From: an uncultured Eubacteriales bacterium
Lineage (GTDB): Bacteria; Bacillota; Clostridia; Peptostreptococcales; Anaerovoracaceae
NCBI GenBank assembly: GCA_900542245.1
Contig: UQMQ01000089.1
Location: forward strand, 1-9,681
Length of the DNA stretch: 9,681 nucleotides
Direction of reading: 5' to 3'
Made by a program: the position numbers and the translations under genes. Below the pieces are notes generated by a model. The model had not been told where the DNA came from. It saw nothing but the letters and a program-made list of their open reading frames with translations, and did no database searches. Positions 1-6,291 of the stretch are shown piece by piece. Every line of letters begins with the position of its first letter. The stretch's first letter is position 1.

Positions 1-100
1 TAACAGGCTCATTATTGTTTTCCATCGCAAATGCATTTAACGGACAAAATGTTGCGACTAACAATGCCACAACTATCATGCTTAAAATTTTCTTCTTCAT
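1..100 (-). CDS. Secreted protein, N-terminal part only (runs off the left edge)
   Basis: Only the first 33 codons are in the window. They begin MKKKILSMIVV and form a textbook signal peptide: three lysines, a hydrophobic core of about 15 residues, and a likely signal peptidase I site after an AFA motif near residue 25. The mature protein begins with a polar Met-Glu-Asn run. The start is the ATG at 98-100, preceded by AAAGGAAG at good spacing. The gene follows the secreted protein at 173-577 on the same strand, 72 bases away, so the two may be co-transcribed. The mature domain lies outside the window, so no function can be assigned. Export from the cell is well supported; everything else is unknown. 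Confidence 0.75.
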   Translation of the reverse strand, partial: MKKKILSMIVVALLVATFCPLNAFAMENNNEPV

Positions 101-140
101 TTTTACTCTTCCTTTCTCTTTTTCTGTAAATGCTTACATG

Positions 141-183
141 ATTGCTTAGATTATTAAGCAATATGGTCTTTTCTATATTGCTT
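141..183. repeat. Three interlocking inverted-repeat arms between two secreted-protein genes
   Basis: ATTGCTTA (141-148), TAAGCAAT (155-162, extending to AAGCAATAT at 156-164) and ATATTGCTT (175-183) are copies of one motif in alternating orientation. The middle arm can pair with either neighbour but not with both, giving two mutually exclusive hairpins. The 175-183 arm overlaps the stop codon of the gene at 173-577. Neither hairpin is followed by a clear U-run, so this is not a standard terminator. It could be an attenuator, an RNA stability element or a protein-binding site. Confidence 0.55.
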
Positions 184-577
184 TACTATACTTTACCACA
201 TGCTCACAGTTATTTCCCGCATACGCATAGCAGGATGCCTTGGCGCGATAGGTATAGCCTTTGGGTATGCTGATCGTTTTAGATAATGCACAGCTAGTTG
301 CATTTTCTGACTTTAACCAGTCATCATAGTCCTCCCATTTACCATCTTTGTATTGCTGTAAGTAAAGATGTATGGTCGCTTTTGTGGTCACTCCGATTCT
401 TCCATACAAGGTTGCTGAAACCTCCGCTTTTCCAGACGCTATATCCAAATTCACATTTATATTGGAATAATTATCAGCCATCGGCGCGATTACATCAAAC
501 ATAGATGCTGACGCAACAGTAAGGCTGCTAAAAAGCAATACACAAGCGACTAGCAATACAGTAATCGTTCTTTTCAT
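173..577 (-). CDS. Small secreted protein of unknown function, 134 aa
   Basis: The first 24 or so residues are a signal peptide (MKRTITVLLVACVLLFSS, then a VASAS cleavage region), so the mature protein is about 110 residues and exported. It is rich in Ser, Thr, Tyr and Asn, with alternating hydrophobic residues that suggest beta strands. It has the pattern L-Q-Q-Y-K-D-G-K-W at 73-81, then W87, and ends with a KGYTYRAKASCYAY stretch. Three cysteines (96, 116, 124) lie in the exported part, so one disulfide is possible. It resembles small beta-rich secreted proteins common in Bacillota, but I do not recognise a family with certainty. The start ATG is preceded by a very strong GAGGAGGTGAG. It lies 119 bases downstream of the anti-sigma gene on the same strand, behind a possible ECF-type promoter. 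Local base composition is more AT-rich than in the genes to its right. Confidence 0.85.
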   Translation of the reverse strand: MKRTITVLLVACVLLFSSLTVASASMFDVIAPMADNYSNINVNLDIASGKAEVSATLYGRIGVTTKATIHLYLQQYKDGKWEDYDDWLKSENATSCALSKTISIPKGYTYRAKASCYAYAGNNCEHVVKYSKAI

Positions 578-604
578 ATTCTCACCTCCTCTCGGTTATT
601 TGTC

Positions 605-620
605 AGAAGTTTTTGCTTCT
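605..620 (-). other. Small hairpin in the leader of the secreted-protein gene
   Basis: AGAAG (605-609) and CTTCT (616-620) form a 5-bp stem with a 6-base loop in the untranslated leader, 27 to 43 bases upstream of the start codon. It could stabilise the transcript. The stem is short and may be chance. Confidence 0.3.
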
Positions 621-630
621 ACATATACTA

Positions 631-658
631 ACCGTCGAAGAGGTAATTTGGGGACAAG
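631..658 (-). promoter_or_regulatory. Possible ECF-type promoter of the secreted-protein gene
   Basis: On the minus strand, CTTGTCCCCAAA (658-647) is followed after 9 bases by CGACGGT (637-631), then an AT-rich TTAGTATA. The C-rich upstream block and the CGACGG block resemble the two-box layout of ECF promoters rather than TTGACA/TATAAT. The only nearby sigma gene is an ECF type two genes upstream. The spacing is not a perfect fit to any consensus I can recall, so this is a candidate only. Confidence 0.35.
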
Positions 659-696
659 GAATTTTAAATTATTTTTTGTATTTCTTTCAGTACATT

Positions 697-1455
697 TCAT
701 TTAATGCTTTCAGCGATTTTTACTAGATCCGTAAGTGCCCTATTGCTTGAGATGGAGTATACGGATATTCCATCAGACCAAATGATATAAGAATACGTTG
801 GTTCCTCAGCAGAATAGCCCTTATGTCCATTAATACTGATTGGTGCAAAGCTCTCCGCTTCATTGTCAATGCTGAGTCCTGTAGATTCCAATACCGCTGT
901 CTGGTTATAATAAATCACTTTATCATTCTCTGCATCCAAGAACTCTATCGTATAAATATCTTCTGCCTGAAATACTTCTCCTCGCACATATCCCTCCGGC
1001 ACGGTCGGTTCTTTGAACGCAAAGGCTTCTGCTGCCCCCGCCGGGTCCTCAAGCTCGAAGGTCACATCCAGTGTGCCCTGCTTCTCGTTGTTGGTTTCGT
1101 GCCAGATGATCGCGAAGCGGATCGCGCAGGCCGCCAGTGCCAGAATCAGGGCGGCTACCAGTGCTATAGCGACGGCACGGCGCATCGTATATCTGCCAAA
1201 GGTCACATACTGCATGCTGCGTTCGGAATCTAAACGACCGATTTTCCGTCTGTTTTGCTGCGCCGCCTCTGTGCGCGCAGCTTCCCTTTGTGCCTTGCTT
1301 CGGATACGGTCAAAGTTTCGGATCATGCGCTTCATCCTGCGCTCGAATCGCGGTGAAAAGGTATACTCGTATTCCAGTTCATCCGGGTCCGGAATATCGG
1401 CATAGCGTTCTTCCAGCGCTTCTCTTAAGACTCTCTGAAACTCTGCTTCTGTCAT
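697..1455 (-). CDS. DUF4367-type membrane protein, probable anti-sigma factor, 252 aa
   Basis: The layout is that of a single-pass regulator. Residues 1-91 form a basic, helix-rich cytoplasmic domain with many Arg, Lys and Glu. Residues 92-117 are a hydrophobic membrane segment (AIALVAALILALAACAI). Residues 118-252 form an extracytoplasmic domain. Its last part, with a GYSAEEPTYSYIIWSDGISV stretch and a closing DLVKIAESIK, matches the pattern of DUF4367 domains. The start ATG overlaps the stop of the sigma gene by four bases (ATGA), so the pair is translationally coupled. In such pairs the N-terminal part usually holds the sigma factor at the membrane and the outer part senses an envelope signal; that role is inferred from position and topology. 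The N-terminal domain lacks an obvious HxxxCxxC zinc-finger motif, so it is not a ZAS-type anti-sigma factor. Confidence 0.85.
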   Translation of the reverse strand: MTEAEFQRVLREALEERYADIPDPDELEYEYTFSPRFERRMKRMIRNFDRIRSKAQREAARTEAAQQNRRKIGRLDSERSMQYVTFGRYTMRRAVAIALVAALILALAACAIRFAIIWHETNNEKQGTLDVTFELEDPAGAAEAFAFKEPTVPEGYVRGEVFQAEDIYTIEFLDAENDKVIYYNQTAVLESTGLSIDNEAESFAPISINGHKGYSAEEPTYSYIIWSDGISVYSISSNRALTDLVKIAESIK

Positions 1456-2033
1456 CGCGTTTCACCCTCTTTCATTTTGTTTCGGAACAGCACTCTGGCA
1501 CGCTGCAGCCGCTTTTTGGCAGCCTCGATCGTGATGCCGAGCACACTCGCCAGTTCGCGCGTGCTGAAGCCGTAGACCGCGGACAGCAGCAATACCTCTG
1601 CCGCCCAATCCGGCAAACGTTGTACGGTCTGTATGATTTCCTTATGTAATACCGCGTCCGGCGTTTCGTCAAAGCCCTTGGAGAGATTTTCCCACATGGA
1701 CGCTGGCTGTTCTGTCTCATCGTCAGCACTGCCAGACATGCCAAAGTCCTGCCTGCTGCGCAGCCTCCTCTCTTTTGCGAGCAGATTCCGCGCGGCGTTC
1801 CTAACGATAATAACCACGAAACGCTTCGTTTGGGGACAAGAAATTTCTCCGATTTTGTGAAAATTTTTGATCATACGCAAAAAAGACTCCTGCACGGCGT
1901 CCTCCGCCAGATGCCGATCCTGCAAAACGCGCTGCGCTTCCCAGTGCATGAGTCTATGGTAGGTTTCATATAATTGCTTGAATTTTTCCTGTTCGGAACA
2001 GGTATTCAAAAGTTGTAAGTAAAGCTGCAGCAT
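1452..2033 (-). CDS. ECF-type RNA polymerase sigma factor, 193 aa
   Basis: The protein has the two-domain ECF layout. Region 2 spans about residues 17-90, with the conserved HLAEDAVQESFLRMIKNF helix (41-58) that contacts core polymerase and the -10 element. A linker follows at 91-126. Region 4 spans about 127-185, with a helix-turn-helix (GFSTRELASVLGITIEAAKK) that reads the -35 element. The frame is open further upstream to a TTG at 2075. I chose the ATG at 2031-2033 because AAGGAG lies nine bases before it and the extra 14 residues carry no sigma homology. Its stop overlaps the start of the membrane partner. Region 2 contains a C-P-Q-T-K-R-F segment before the VVIIVRN helix, as in many clostridial ECF factors of this group. 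The target genes are unknown; the secreted protein just downstream is the nearest candidate. Confidence 0.93.
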   Translation of the reverse strand: MLQLYLQLLNTCSEQEKFKQLYETYHRLMHWEAQRVLQDRHLAEDAVQESFLRMIKNFHKIGEISCPQTKRFVVIIVRNAARNLLAKERRLRSRQDFGMSGSADDETEQPASMWENLSKGFDETPDAVLHKEIIQTVQRLPDWAAEVLLLSAVYGFSTRELASVLGITIEAAKKRLQRARVLFRNKMKEGETR

Positions 2034-2136
2034 GTGGATACTCTCCTTCGGGTTGGCCTGTTTGAACTTTTGCAAGTGTTCCTCTGTGGAGTTCCTTGCA
2101 TGCTTCGGCGCAGAGCGACCGCGCAGATGCTTCCGC

Positions 2137-3636
2137 TTAACGATGTGCTTCCAGATACTTCTGTACGCGCTCGCCGTCGGTCGCGAATTCCACTAAACGG
2201 GTGCCGCGTTTGACATAGGCATCGGAGCCGCAGCCCGCCAGAATCAGCACGCAGTCGCCCAGTGCTTCCGCCTTATCCAGTGCGGTGCGGACGGCCGCGT
2301 CGCGGTCGGTGATGATCTGCGCCTTTTCCTTGTGCGCGACGTGCGCGAGAATCTCTTCACAGATCTTCTGCACATCCTCCTTGCCGGGATCGCGCTCGGT
2401 GATGATGATAAAGTCTGCGTTGGCATCGGCGATCTCTCCTGCCTCCTGTCTGCGGTTAAAGGCCTTGCCGCCAACACAGCCGAACACGAAGCCGACCTTG
2501 CGCTGCGGATAATGGTGATGTACATAGTCGAACAGCGCTTCATAGCTCATCTTGTTATGTGCGCAGTCCACGATCACGTCCACATTGCGGTCGAGCGTAT
2601 AGGTTTCCATGCGTCCGGCGACCTTGACATGCGCAAGACCCTCGCGGATTGTTTCGATCGGCACGCCAAGCTGTCTGCAGACCGCGATCGCCGCCAGTGC
2701 GTTGCTGCCGTTGTAGCCGCCGCCGATATTAACGCGAAAGGCTTCTTCTCTGCCGTCCAGCACCGCCTTGACCACGATGTAGCCCGGTCCTTCTTCGACC
2801 GCAAGCCCCTGCACCTCCGCAGCACTGTCAAAGCCGAAAGTCACAGTCTTTTCACAGCTTGCCTGCGCCGCCGCCAACACTCGCGGCAGATAGGTCTTGT
2901 CCATATCCAGATTCACGCAGGCGATCCGGCTGCGGTCAAAGATCTTCAGCTTGGATGTAAAGTAATCCTCCATATCGCTGTGCTCCGCCTCTGAGATATG
3001 ATCCTCCGAAATATTCAAAAATCCGCAGACCTCATAGTGCAGGTCTGCCACGCGGTCGTATTTCAGCCCCTGTGAGGACACCTCCATCACCAGATAACGG
3101 CAGTCGTTCCGCACGCAGCCGTCAAGGAGCCGGTGCAGTTCGATGGTCTCCGGCGTCGTCAGCTTGCGCGATTTTTCGCGATGCTGTCCGTCATAGGTAT
3201 AGATGCCGGACGAAAATCCGATCTCCCTGCCGCGGTAAAGGTCCAAAACGGCTTTGATCATCGTCGCAGTGGTTGACTTTCCCTTGGTTCCGGTCAACCC
3301 AATCAATTTCAGACCCTTGTCCCAGCTGCGATTAAAATAAAAGGCGGAAATCTTCGAAATGGCGGCGCGGATGTCCCCTGTCACACGGCCAGTTACATCC
3401 GGTCCCATGTTCATATCGCGTGCTGCCACATAGCCGCAGGCGCCCTTGGCAAGCGCGTCCGCAAGGTATGCCTCCTTGAAATTCGCGCCCTTGCACAGAA
3501 ACAGCGTTCCCGGCTTTACCGTCAGCGAATTGTAGGAAACATCGGTGACCTCCTGCGAGAAATCCGCGGTCTCTGCATTATCCGAGGCTAGCAGCCCCTC
3601 TGCGACCAGCATTTGTTTATATTCAGCAATTGTCAT
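2137..3636 (-). CDS. Divergent MurE-type Mur ligase (UDP-MurNAc-tripeptide synthetase family), 499 aa
   Basis: Mur ligases add an amino acid to a UDP-muramoyl peptide using ATP, in the cytoplasm. The MurE layout is clear: an N-terminal UDP-binding domain (1-100), the ATPase domain with P-loop GLTGTKGKST (113-122), TTPE (160-163), EVSSQG (185-190) and the lysine normally carbamylated (K229 in FTSKLKIF), then GRME (341-344) and a C-terminal domain. Several signature motifs differ from standard MurE as I know the family. DYAHTPD is DCAHNKM (357-363). GGDRD is GGKAF (389-393). The amino-acid-selecting DNPR is RDPG (415-418). KGHE is CGSD (469-472). The usual DSR in the N-terminal domain is replaced by SYNS (34-37). 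ATPase chemistry looks intact, but the added amino acid cannot be inferred. This may be a paralogue rather than the housekeeping enzyme, since no other dcw gene is nearby. The ATG follows GAGGGATG at usable spacing; a strong promoter lies about 85 bases upstream. Confidence 0.85.
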   Translation of the reverse strand: MTIAEYKQMLVAEGLLASDNAETADFSQEVTDVSYNSLTVKPGTLFLCKGANFKEAYLADALAKGACGYVAARDMNMGPDVTGRVTGDIRAAISKISAFYFNRSWDKGLKLIGLTGTKGKSTTATMIKAVLDLYRGREIGFSSGIYTYDGQHREKSRKLTTPETIELHRLLDGCVRNDCRYLVMEVSSQGLKYDRVADLHYEVCGFLNISEDHISEAEHSDMEDYFTSKLKIFDRSRIACVNLDMDKTYLPRVLAAAQASCEKTVTFGFDSAAEVQGLAVEEGPGYIVVKAVLDGREEAFRVNIGGGYNGSNALAAIAVCRQLGVPIETIREGLAHVKVAGRMETYTLDRNVDVIVDCAHNKMSYEALFDYVHHHYPQRKVGFVFGCVGGKAFNRRQEAGEIADANADFIIITERDPGKEDVQKICEEILAHVAHKEKAQIITDRDAAVRTALDKAEALGDCVLILAGCGSDAYVKRGTRLVEFATDGERVQKYLEAHR

Positions 3637-3658
3637 GTTACATCCCTCGTGTTTTTCT

Positions 3659-3670
3659 GCGGATATCCGC
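3659..3670. repeat. Perfect 12-bp palindrome in the Mur ligase leader
   Basis: GCGGATATCCGC reads the same on both strands and lies 23-34 bases before the Mur ligase start codon. It is followed on the plus strand by a related GAATATC, giving several GATAT repeats within 25 bases. It could be a protein site or form part of a leader hairpin. The function is unknown. Confidence 0.5.
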
Positions 3671-3715
3671 GAATATCTTAAAGTTGATATCTGTCCATCG
3701 ATATGTTTTCACGAT

Positions 3716-3738
3716 GACATTATCTTTATTATAATGTC
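3716..3738. promoter_or_regulatory. Dyad operator candidate over the -10 box of the Mur ligase promoter
   Basis: GACATTAT (3716-3723) and ATAATGTC (3731-3738) are perfect 8-bp inverted repeats with a 7-base spacer. The dyad covers the whole -10 box and the expected start of transcription, where a bound repressor would block polymerase. It does not clearly match a regulator site I know; the AT-rich arms loosely recall Fur/PerR-class boxes. Confidence 0.5.
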
Positions 3739-3756
3739 TTTTGCGCACCTTTTCAA
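3728..3756 (-). promoter_or_regulatory. Sigma-70 promoter of the Mur ligase gene
   Basis: On the minus strand, TTGAAA (3756-3751) and a perfect TATAAT (3733-3728) are separated by exactly 17 bases. Transcription should start near 3721, leaving a leader of about 85 bases. The promoter lies between this gene and the ATPase gene, so the Mur ligase need not depend on read-through. Confidence 0.8.
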
Positions 3757-3826
3757 TACCGCTTTTCGGTGCTGTATTGCGCCTTTTCGCGCAGTAAATC
3801 GGCTTTGCAGCAGCTTTGCCGTATTT

Positions 3827-4945
3827 TTATTTGTTTCTTTCCAGCTCGCTGATCGTCGCCTCCAGCACCTGATTGATCTCCGTAAAGTTCATGTTCGGCA
3901 CATAGAGCGCTTCCACCTGCATGTGCGCATGCTTCGCCTTTTCAAGGCATTGCACTGTCTTATCCAGCAGGATATCGAACTCCTCTGCCAGAGAAAGCAG
4001 GAAATCATCGTTTTGCGCCATGATCAGGCTGTTCATATAGTCGCTGACATCGAGCAGAATAATCTCCCGATCCTTACCGTCATCTTCTATGATTTCCCAT
4101 GGTTCGAGATCGTGGTACGCATTGACGGTCAGAAACGCCGTCTTGATGCCGGGGATCAGCAGGTGATCGATCTTTTCGTCCGGGCAAAGCGGACAATAGA
4201 AGGTTTCTACGTCTAAACCGCGATAGATCGCGCCCTCGCGCAGCACCGACATGAAACCGGAGTTCGCATAGCCCACAGGCACATCGACCAGATAGATCCG
4301 TTCCATCTCACCAAGCAGGCTCGGCAGATAATGCACTGTGCCGCCTGCTGTGATAGCGCTGGCAAAGAACCGTTTTTCGCGTCCGGGCGTCAGACAAATT
4401 TCATGCTCGCGGTATTCTCGTCCGACGATGTCGGCCACGACGCGGTAGATCTCACTATAGCTGATCGCCCGGTTATAGACCTCCTCCATACTCCGAAAGA
4501 CGCTTTTGGCAGCGTTTAAGTAATTGTAGGCGATGCGGTACCAACGCGAACATGCCTCGTTCAGGTCGATGATCTCCTCCTTATTAAGCTGGAGCCCCTC
4601 CTCGTTCCAGAATTCACCGAGATTGATAATCTTGTCGACGGCGCCCGGCGTGATCGGGTCCGTCATATGTGGACTGGTTCCGTCGATCACCGCGATCTTT
4701 CGATCCTTGAGCACGACCCCGTCGAGCGAGTTTTCGTCCGCGGAGCAGTGGAGATAGTCGATATTTTCATCAAGCTTCGCAAAGTGCTCGCCGATGCGCT
4801 TCATAAAAGTGGACTTGCCGGTGCCGGGTCCACCCTTCATGCAGATGATCTTGTTCGCTTCGCGCTGTCCCAGAATATGTTTATAGTAAGAGAAAAATCC
4901 CAGCGGCGTGTTATTACCCGGGAAATAATGTCGTTCCAAAGACAA
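3827..4945 (-). CDS. PRK06851-family P-loop ATPase-like protein, 372 aa
   Basis: The N-terminal half has a canonical Walker A loop, GGPGTGKST (38-46), preceded by RHYFPGNNTPLGFFSYY and followed by DYLHCSADENSLDGVV (63-78) and VIDGTSPH (86-93), the pattern of the PRK06851 family of predicted nucleotide-binding proteins in Bacillota. The second half repeats the first: RFFASAITAGGTVHY (192-206) matches the start, FYCPLCPDEKIDHLLIP (249-265) matches the middle strand, and AFLTVNAYHDLEP (270-282) matches VIDGTSPHMTDP. At the expected second P-loop it reads DVPVGYANSGF (221-231), without the GKS/T, so that half probably cannot bind a nucleotide phosphate. The start is TTG at 4943-4945, chosen because a perfect AAGGAGG lies seven bases before it. 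It follows the DUF975 gene after a terminator and precedes the Mur ligase. The cellular role of the family is not established to my knowledge. Confidence 0.85.
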   Translation of the reverse strand: MSLERHYFPGNNTPLGFFSYYKHILGQREANKIICMKGGPGTGKSTFMKRIGEHFAKLDENIDYLHCSADENSLDGVVLKDRKIAVIDGTSPHMTDPITPGAVDKIINLGEFWNEEGLQLNKEEIIDLNEACSRWYRIAYNYLNAAKSVFRSMEEVYNRAISYSEIYRVVADIVGREYREHEICLTPGREKRFFASAITAGGTVHYLPSLLGEMERIYLVDVPVGYANSGFMSVLREGAIYRGLDVETFYCPLCPDEKIDHLLIPGIKTAFLTVNAYHDLEPWEIIEDDGKDREIILLDVSDYMNSLIMAQNDDFLLSLAEEFDILLDKTVQCLEKAKHAHMQVEALYVPNMNFTEINQVLEATISELERNK

Positions 4946-5006
4946 GGTTTTACCTCCTTACATGATGAGATACTTCATACTATGCCGGAGCACCTGTCCT
5001 CGTACC

Positions 5007-5030
5007 AAAAAAGAGCCCCTGCCGAGGCCC
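5007..5030 (-). terminator. Rho-independent terminator of the DUF975 gene
   Basis: On the minus strand, GGGCCUC (5030-5024), loop GGCA and GGGGCUC (5019-5013) form a 7-bp stem with two G-U pairs, followed directly by six U (5012-5007). It lies about 90 bases beyond the DUF975 stop codon and 61 bases before the ATPase start, so it should separate these two genes. Confidence 0.75.
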
Positions 5031-5098
5031 TTCTTGTTCATATTATATTGCATCTGCGCTGCGGCATATGCGATTCACTGCGTGTGCATACAAGTCCG

Positions 5099-5117
5099 CG
5101 CGATGCCGCGCATCGCG
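5099..5117. other. GC-rich hairpin just after the DUF975 stop codon
   Basis: CGCGATG (5099-5105) and CATCGCG (5111-5117) form a perfect 7-bp stem with a 5-base loop, three bases past the stop codon of the DUF975 gene. No U-run follows on the minus strand, so it more likely protects the 3' end of the message than terminates transcription; the true terminator is further on. Confidence 0.5.
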
Positions 5118-5120
5118 TGC

Positions 5121-6242
5121 TTACTGCTCGTCGTTATATTTGCGTTCCTCTGCCTGATAGCGCGCTTCTTCTTTGGCGTCCTTTGCCGCGTCCTTCGCAG
5201 CCTGTACATCCTCCTGCGACCTTGGCTCTGATGTACGCTGTATTTCCTGCGCAGGCGCCGCGCCCGCCTCCGGTGCAGTCCACGCATCTGTTTGCGGTGC
5301 TTCCGTCGTTTGCGATGCTTCGGTCATTTCAGCTGCTTCCGGCTGTGGCGTTTGCGGCGTGGCTTCCTGCGGTGCGTCCCAGCCGCCCTGTGCAGTCTGT
5401 CCTTCTGTCGGAATATCACGTGAGACCGGCGCGGTAGGCTGCGAACTTTCATCAACCGTATAGCTTGCCGAAACGACATTGCTCGGATCGATCCCGCTGC
5501 CCGGCTGTACAACGACCAGCTTCTCCGTCGCCAGCTCATAAAACGCCGTATATGCCGTATTGACATACGCATCGACAAAAAGCGCCGGAATGCTCAGAAT
5601 GATCATAAAGATAATATTGCCGACACCGGAGCCGCTCACCCGATTGAAGATCGCGCTCGGCATGGCTGCAAGCAGATACCAGCCGATGAAGGTCAGCGTC
5701 AAATAAAAATATCTACCCTTATTGCCCATCATCAGACGTTTACTTTCCTCAATGCACTGGCTCGGTGTATAGTCCGGATGATCGATCATCACGTAAAATG
5801 CCTGACTGTAGCGGATCGTCGCGATGATACCGGGAATGCCAAAGAGCAGCGACCAGAGGAAAATCTTCACGCTCATCAAAAGGAACAGCAGGAATGCTTT
5901 GCCGAAATTACTGAACCCCTCAAACAGCAGTGTGCCGTCCGATCTTCTGGTTCTGAAAAAGGTCAGAAGATACATGGTCAACCCGAACGAAAACGGTCCG
6001 CTGATCAAAAAATCGTAAATGGCGGAGCCGTATGAAATATCATAAACAAAGGCCTCTCCATAGATGCCCTGCTGCAGCGTATATGTGTAGGTGAAAAACT
6101 GATCCAGGATCAGACCTACCCCGCTGGTCAGCAGAAAATAAATGAACAATACAAGCGTGACCGGTTTCCAATTTCCAGAAAGTGTGTTTCTTGCGATTTC
6201 TCTGATTTTGGACGCCGGTTCGATAATAATGTGGTTTCCCAT
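5121..6242 (-). CDS. DUF975-family integral membrane protein with long hydrophilic tail, 373 aa
   Basis: The protein starts with an amphipathic SKIREIARNTLSGNW segment (11-25) typical of DUF975 proteins. It then shows hydrophobic segments at about 28-48, 72-96, 114-140, 178-198 and 208-232. Family hallmarks are the IPGIIATIRYSQAFYVMID region (136-154), the CIEESKRLMMGNKGRYFYL stretch (163-181) and a following FIGW. Residues 245-373 are a low-complexity tail rich in Ala, Pro, Thr, Gln and Glu with no membrane segment; its last 35 residues (EDVQAAKDAAKDAKEEARYQ) look like a charged single helix or coiled coil. I chose the ATG at 6240-6242 over the TTG at 6275 because AAAAGGAG lies five bases before it and the family homology begins there. 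The family function is unknown. A promoter lies just upstream and a terminator downstream, so this is probably a single-gene unit. Confidence 0.88.
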   Translation of the reverse strand: MGNHIIIEPASKIREIARNTLSGNWKPVTLVLFIYFLLTSGVGLILDQFFTYTYTLQQGIYGEAFVYDISYGSAIYDFLISGPFSFGLTMYLLTFFRTRRSDGTLLFEGFSNFGKAFLLFLLMSVKIFLWSLLFGIPGIIATIRYSQAFYVMIDHPDYTPSQCIEESKRLMMGNKGRYFYLTLTFIGWYLLAAMPSAIFNRVSGSGVGNIIFMIILSIPALFVDAYVNTAYTAFYELATEKLVVVQPGSGIDPSNVVSASYTVDESSQPTAPVSRDIPTEGQTAQGGWDAPQEATPQTPQPEAAEMTEASQTTEAPQTDAWTAPEAGAAPAQEIQRTSEPRSQEDVQAAKDAAKDAKEEARYQAEERKYNDEQ

Positions 6243-6291
6243 AATAACTCCTTTTCCCATTTGTGATTGAATCAATTGCCCTATTTCGTAT

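Noticed and set aside
2034..2075. Upstream TTG giving a sigma factor 14 residues longer
   Set aside because: No ribosome site before the TTG, while the internal ATG has AAGGAG at nine bases, which would sit inside the longer version.
2332..2994. Long plus-strand open frame (220 codons) opposite the Mur ligase
   Set aside because: It lies entirely antisense to a gene with clear conserved motifs, has no recognisable domain, and is explained by the third-position GC bias of that gene.
3778..3818. Terminator after the ATPase gene
   Set aside because: TGCGC/GCGCA and CGGC/GCCG inverted repeats exist but stems are only 4-5 bp and no U-run follows on the minus strand.
3545..4216. Plus-strand open frame spanning the Mur ligase/ATPase gap
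   Set aside because: It covers the ends of two well-supported minus-strand genes and the promoter between them; no family signature.
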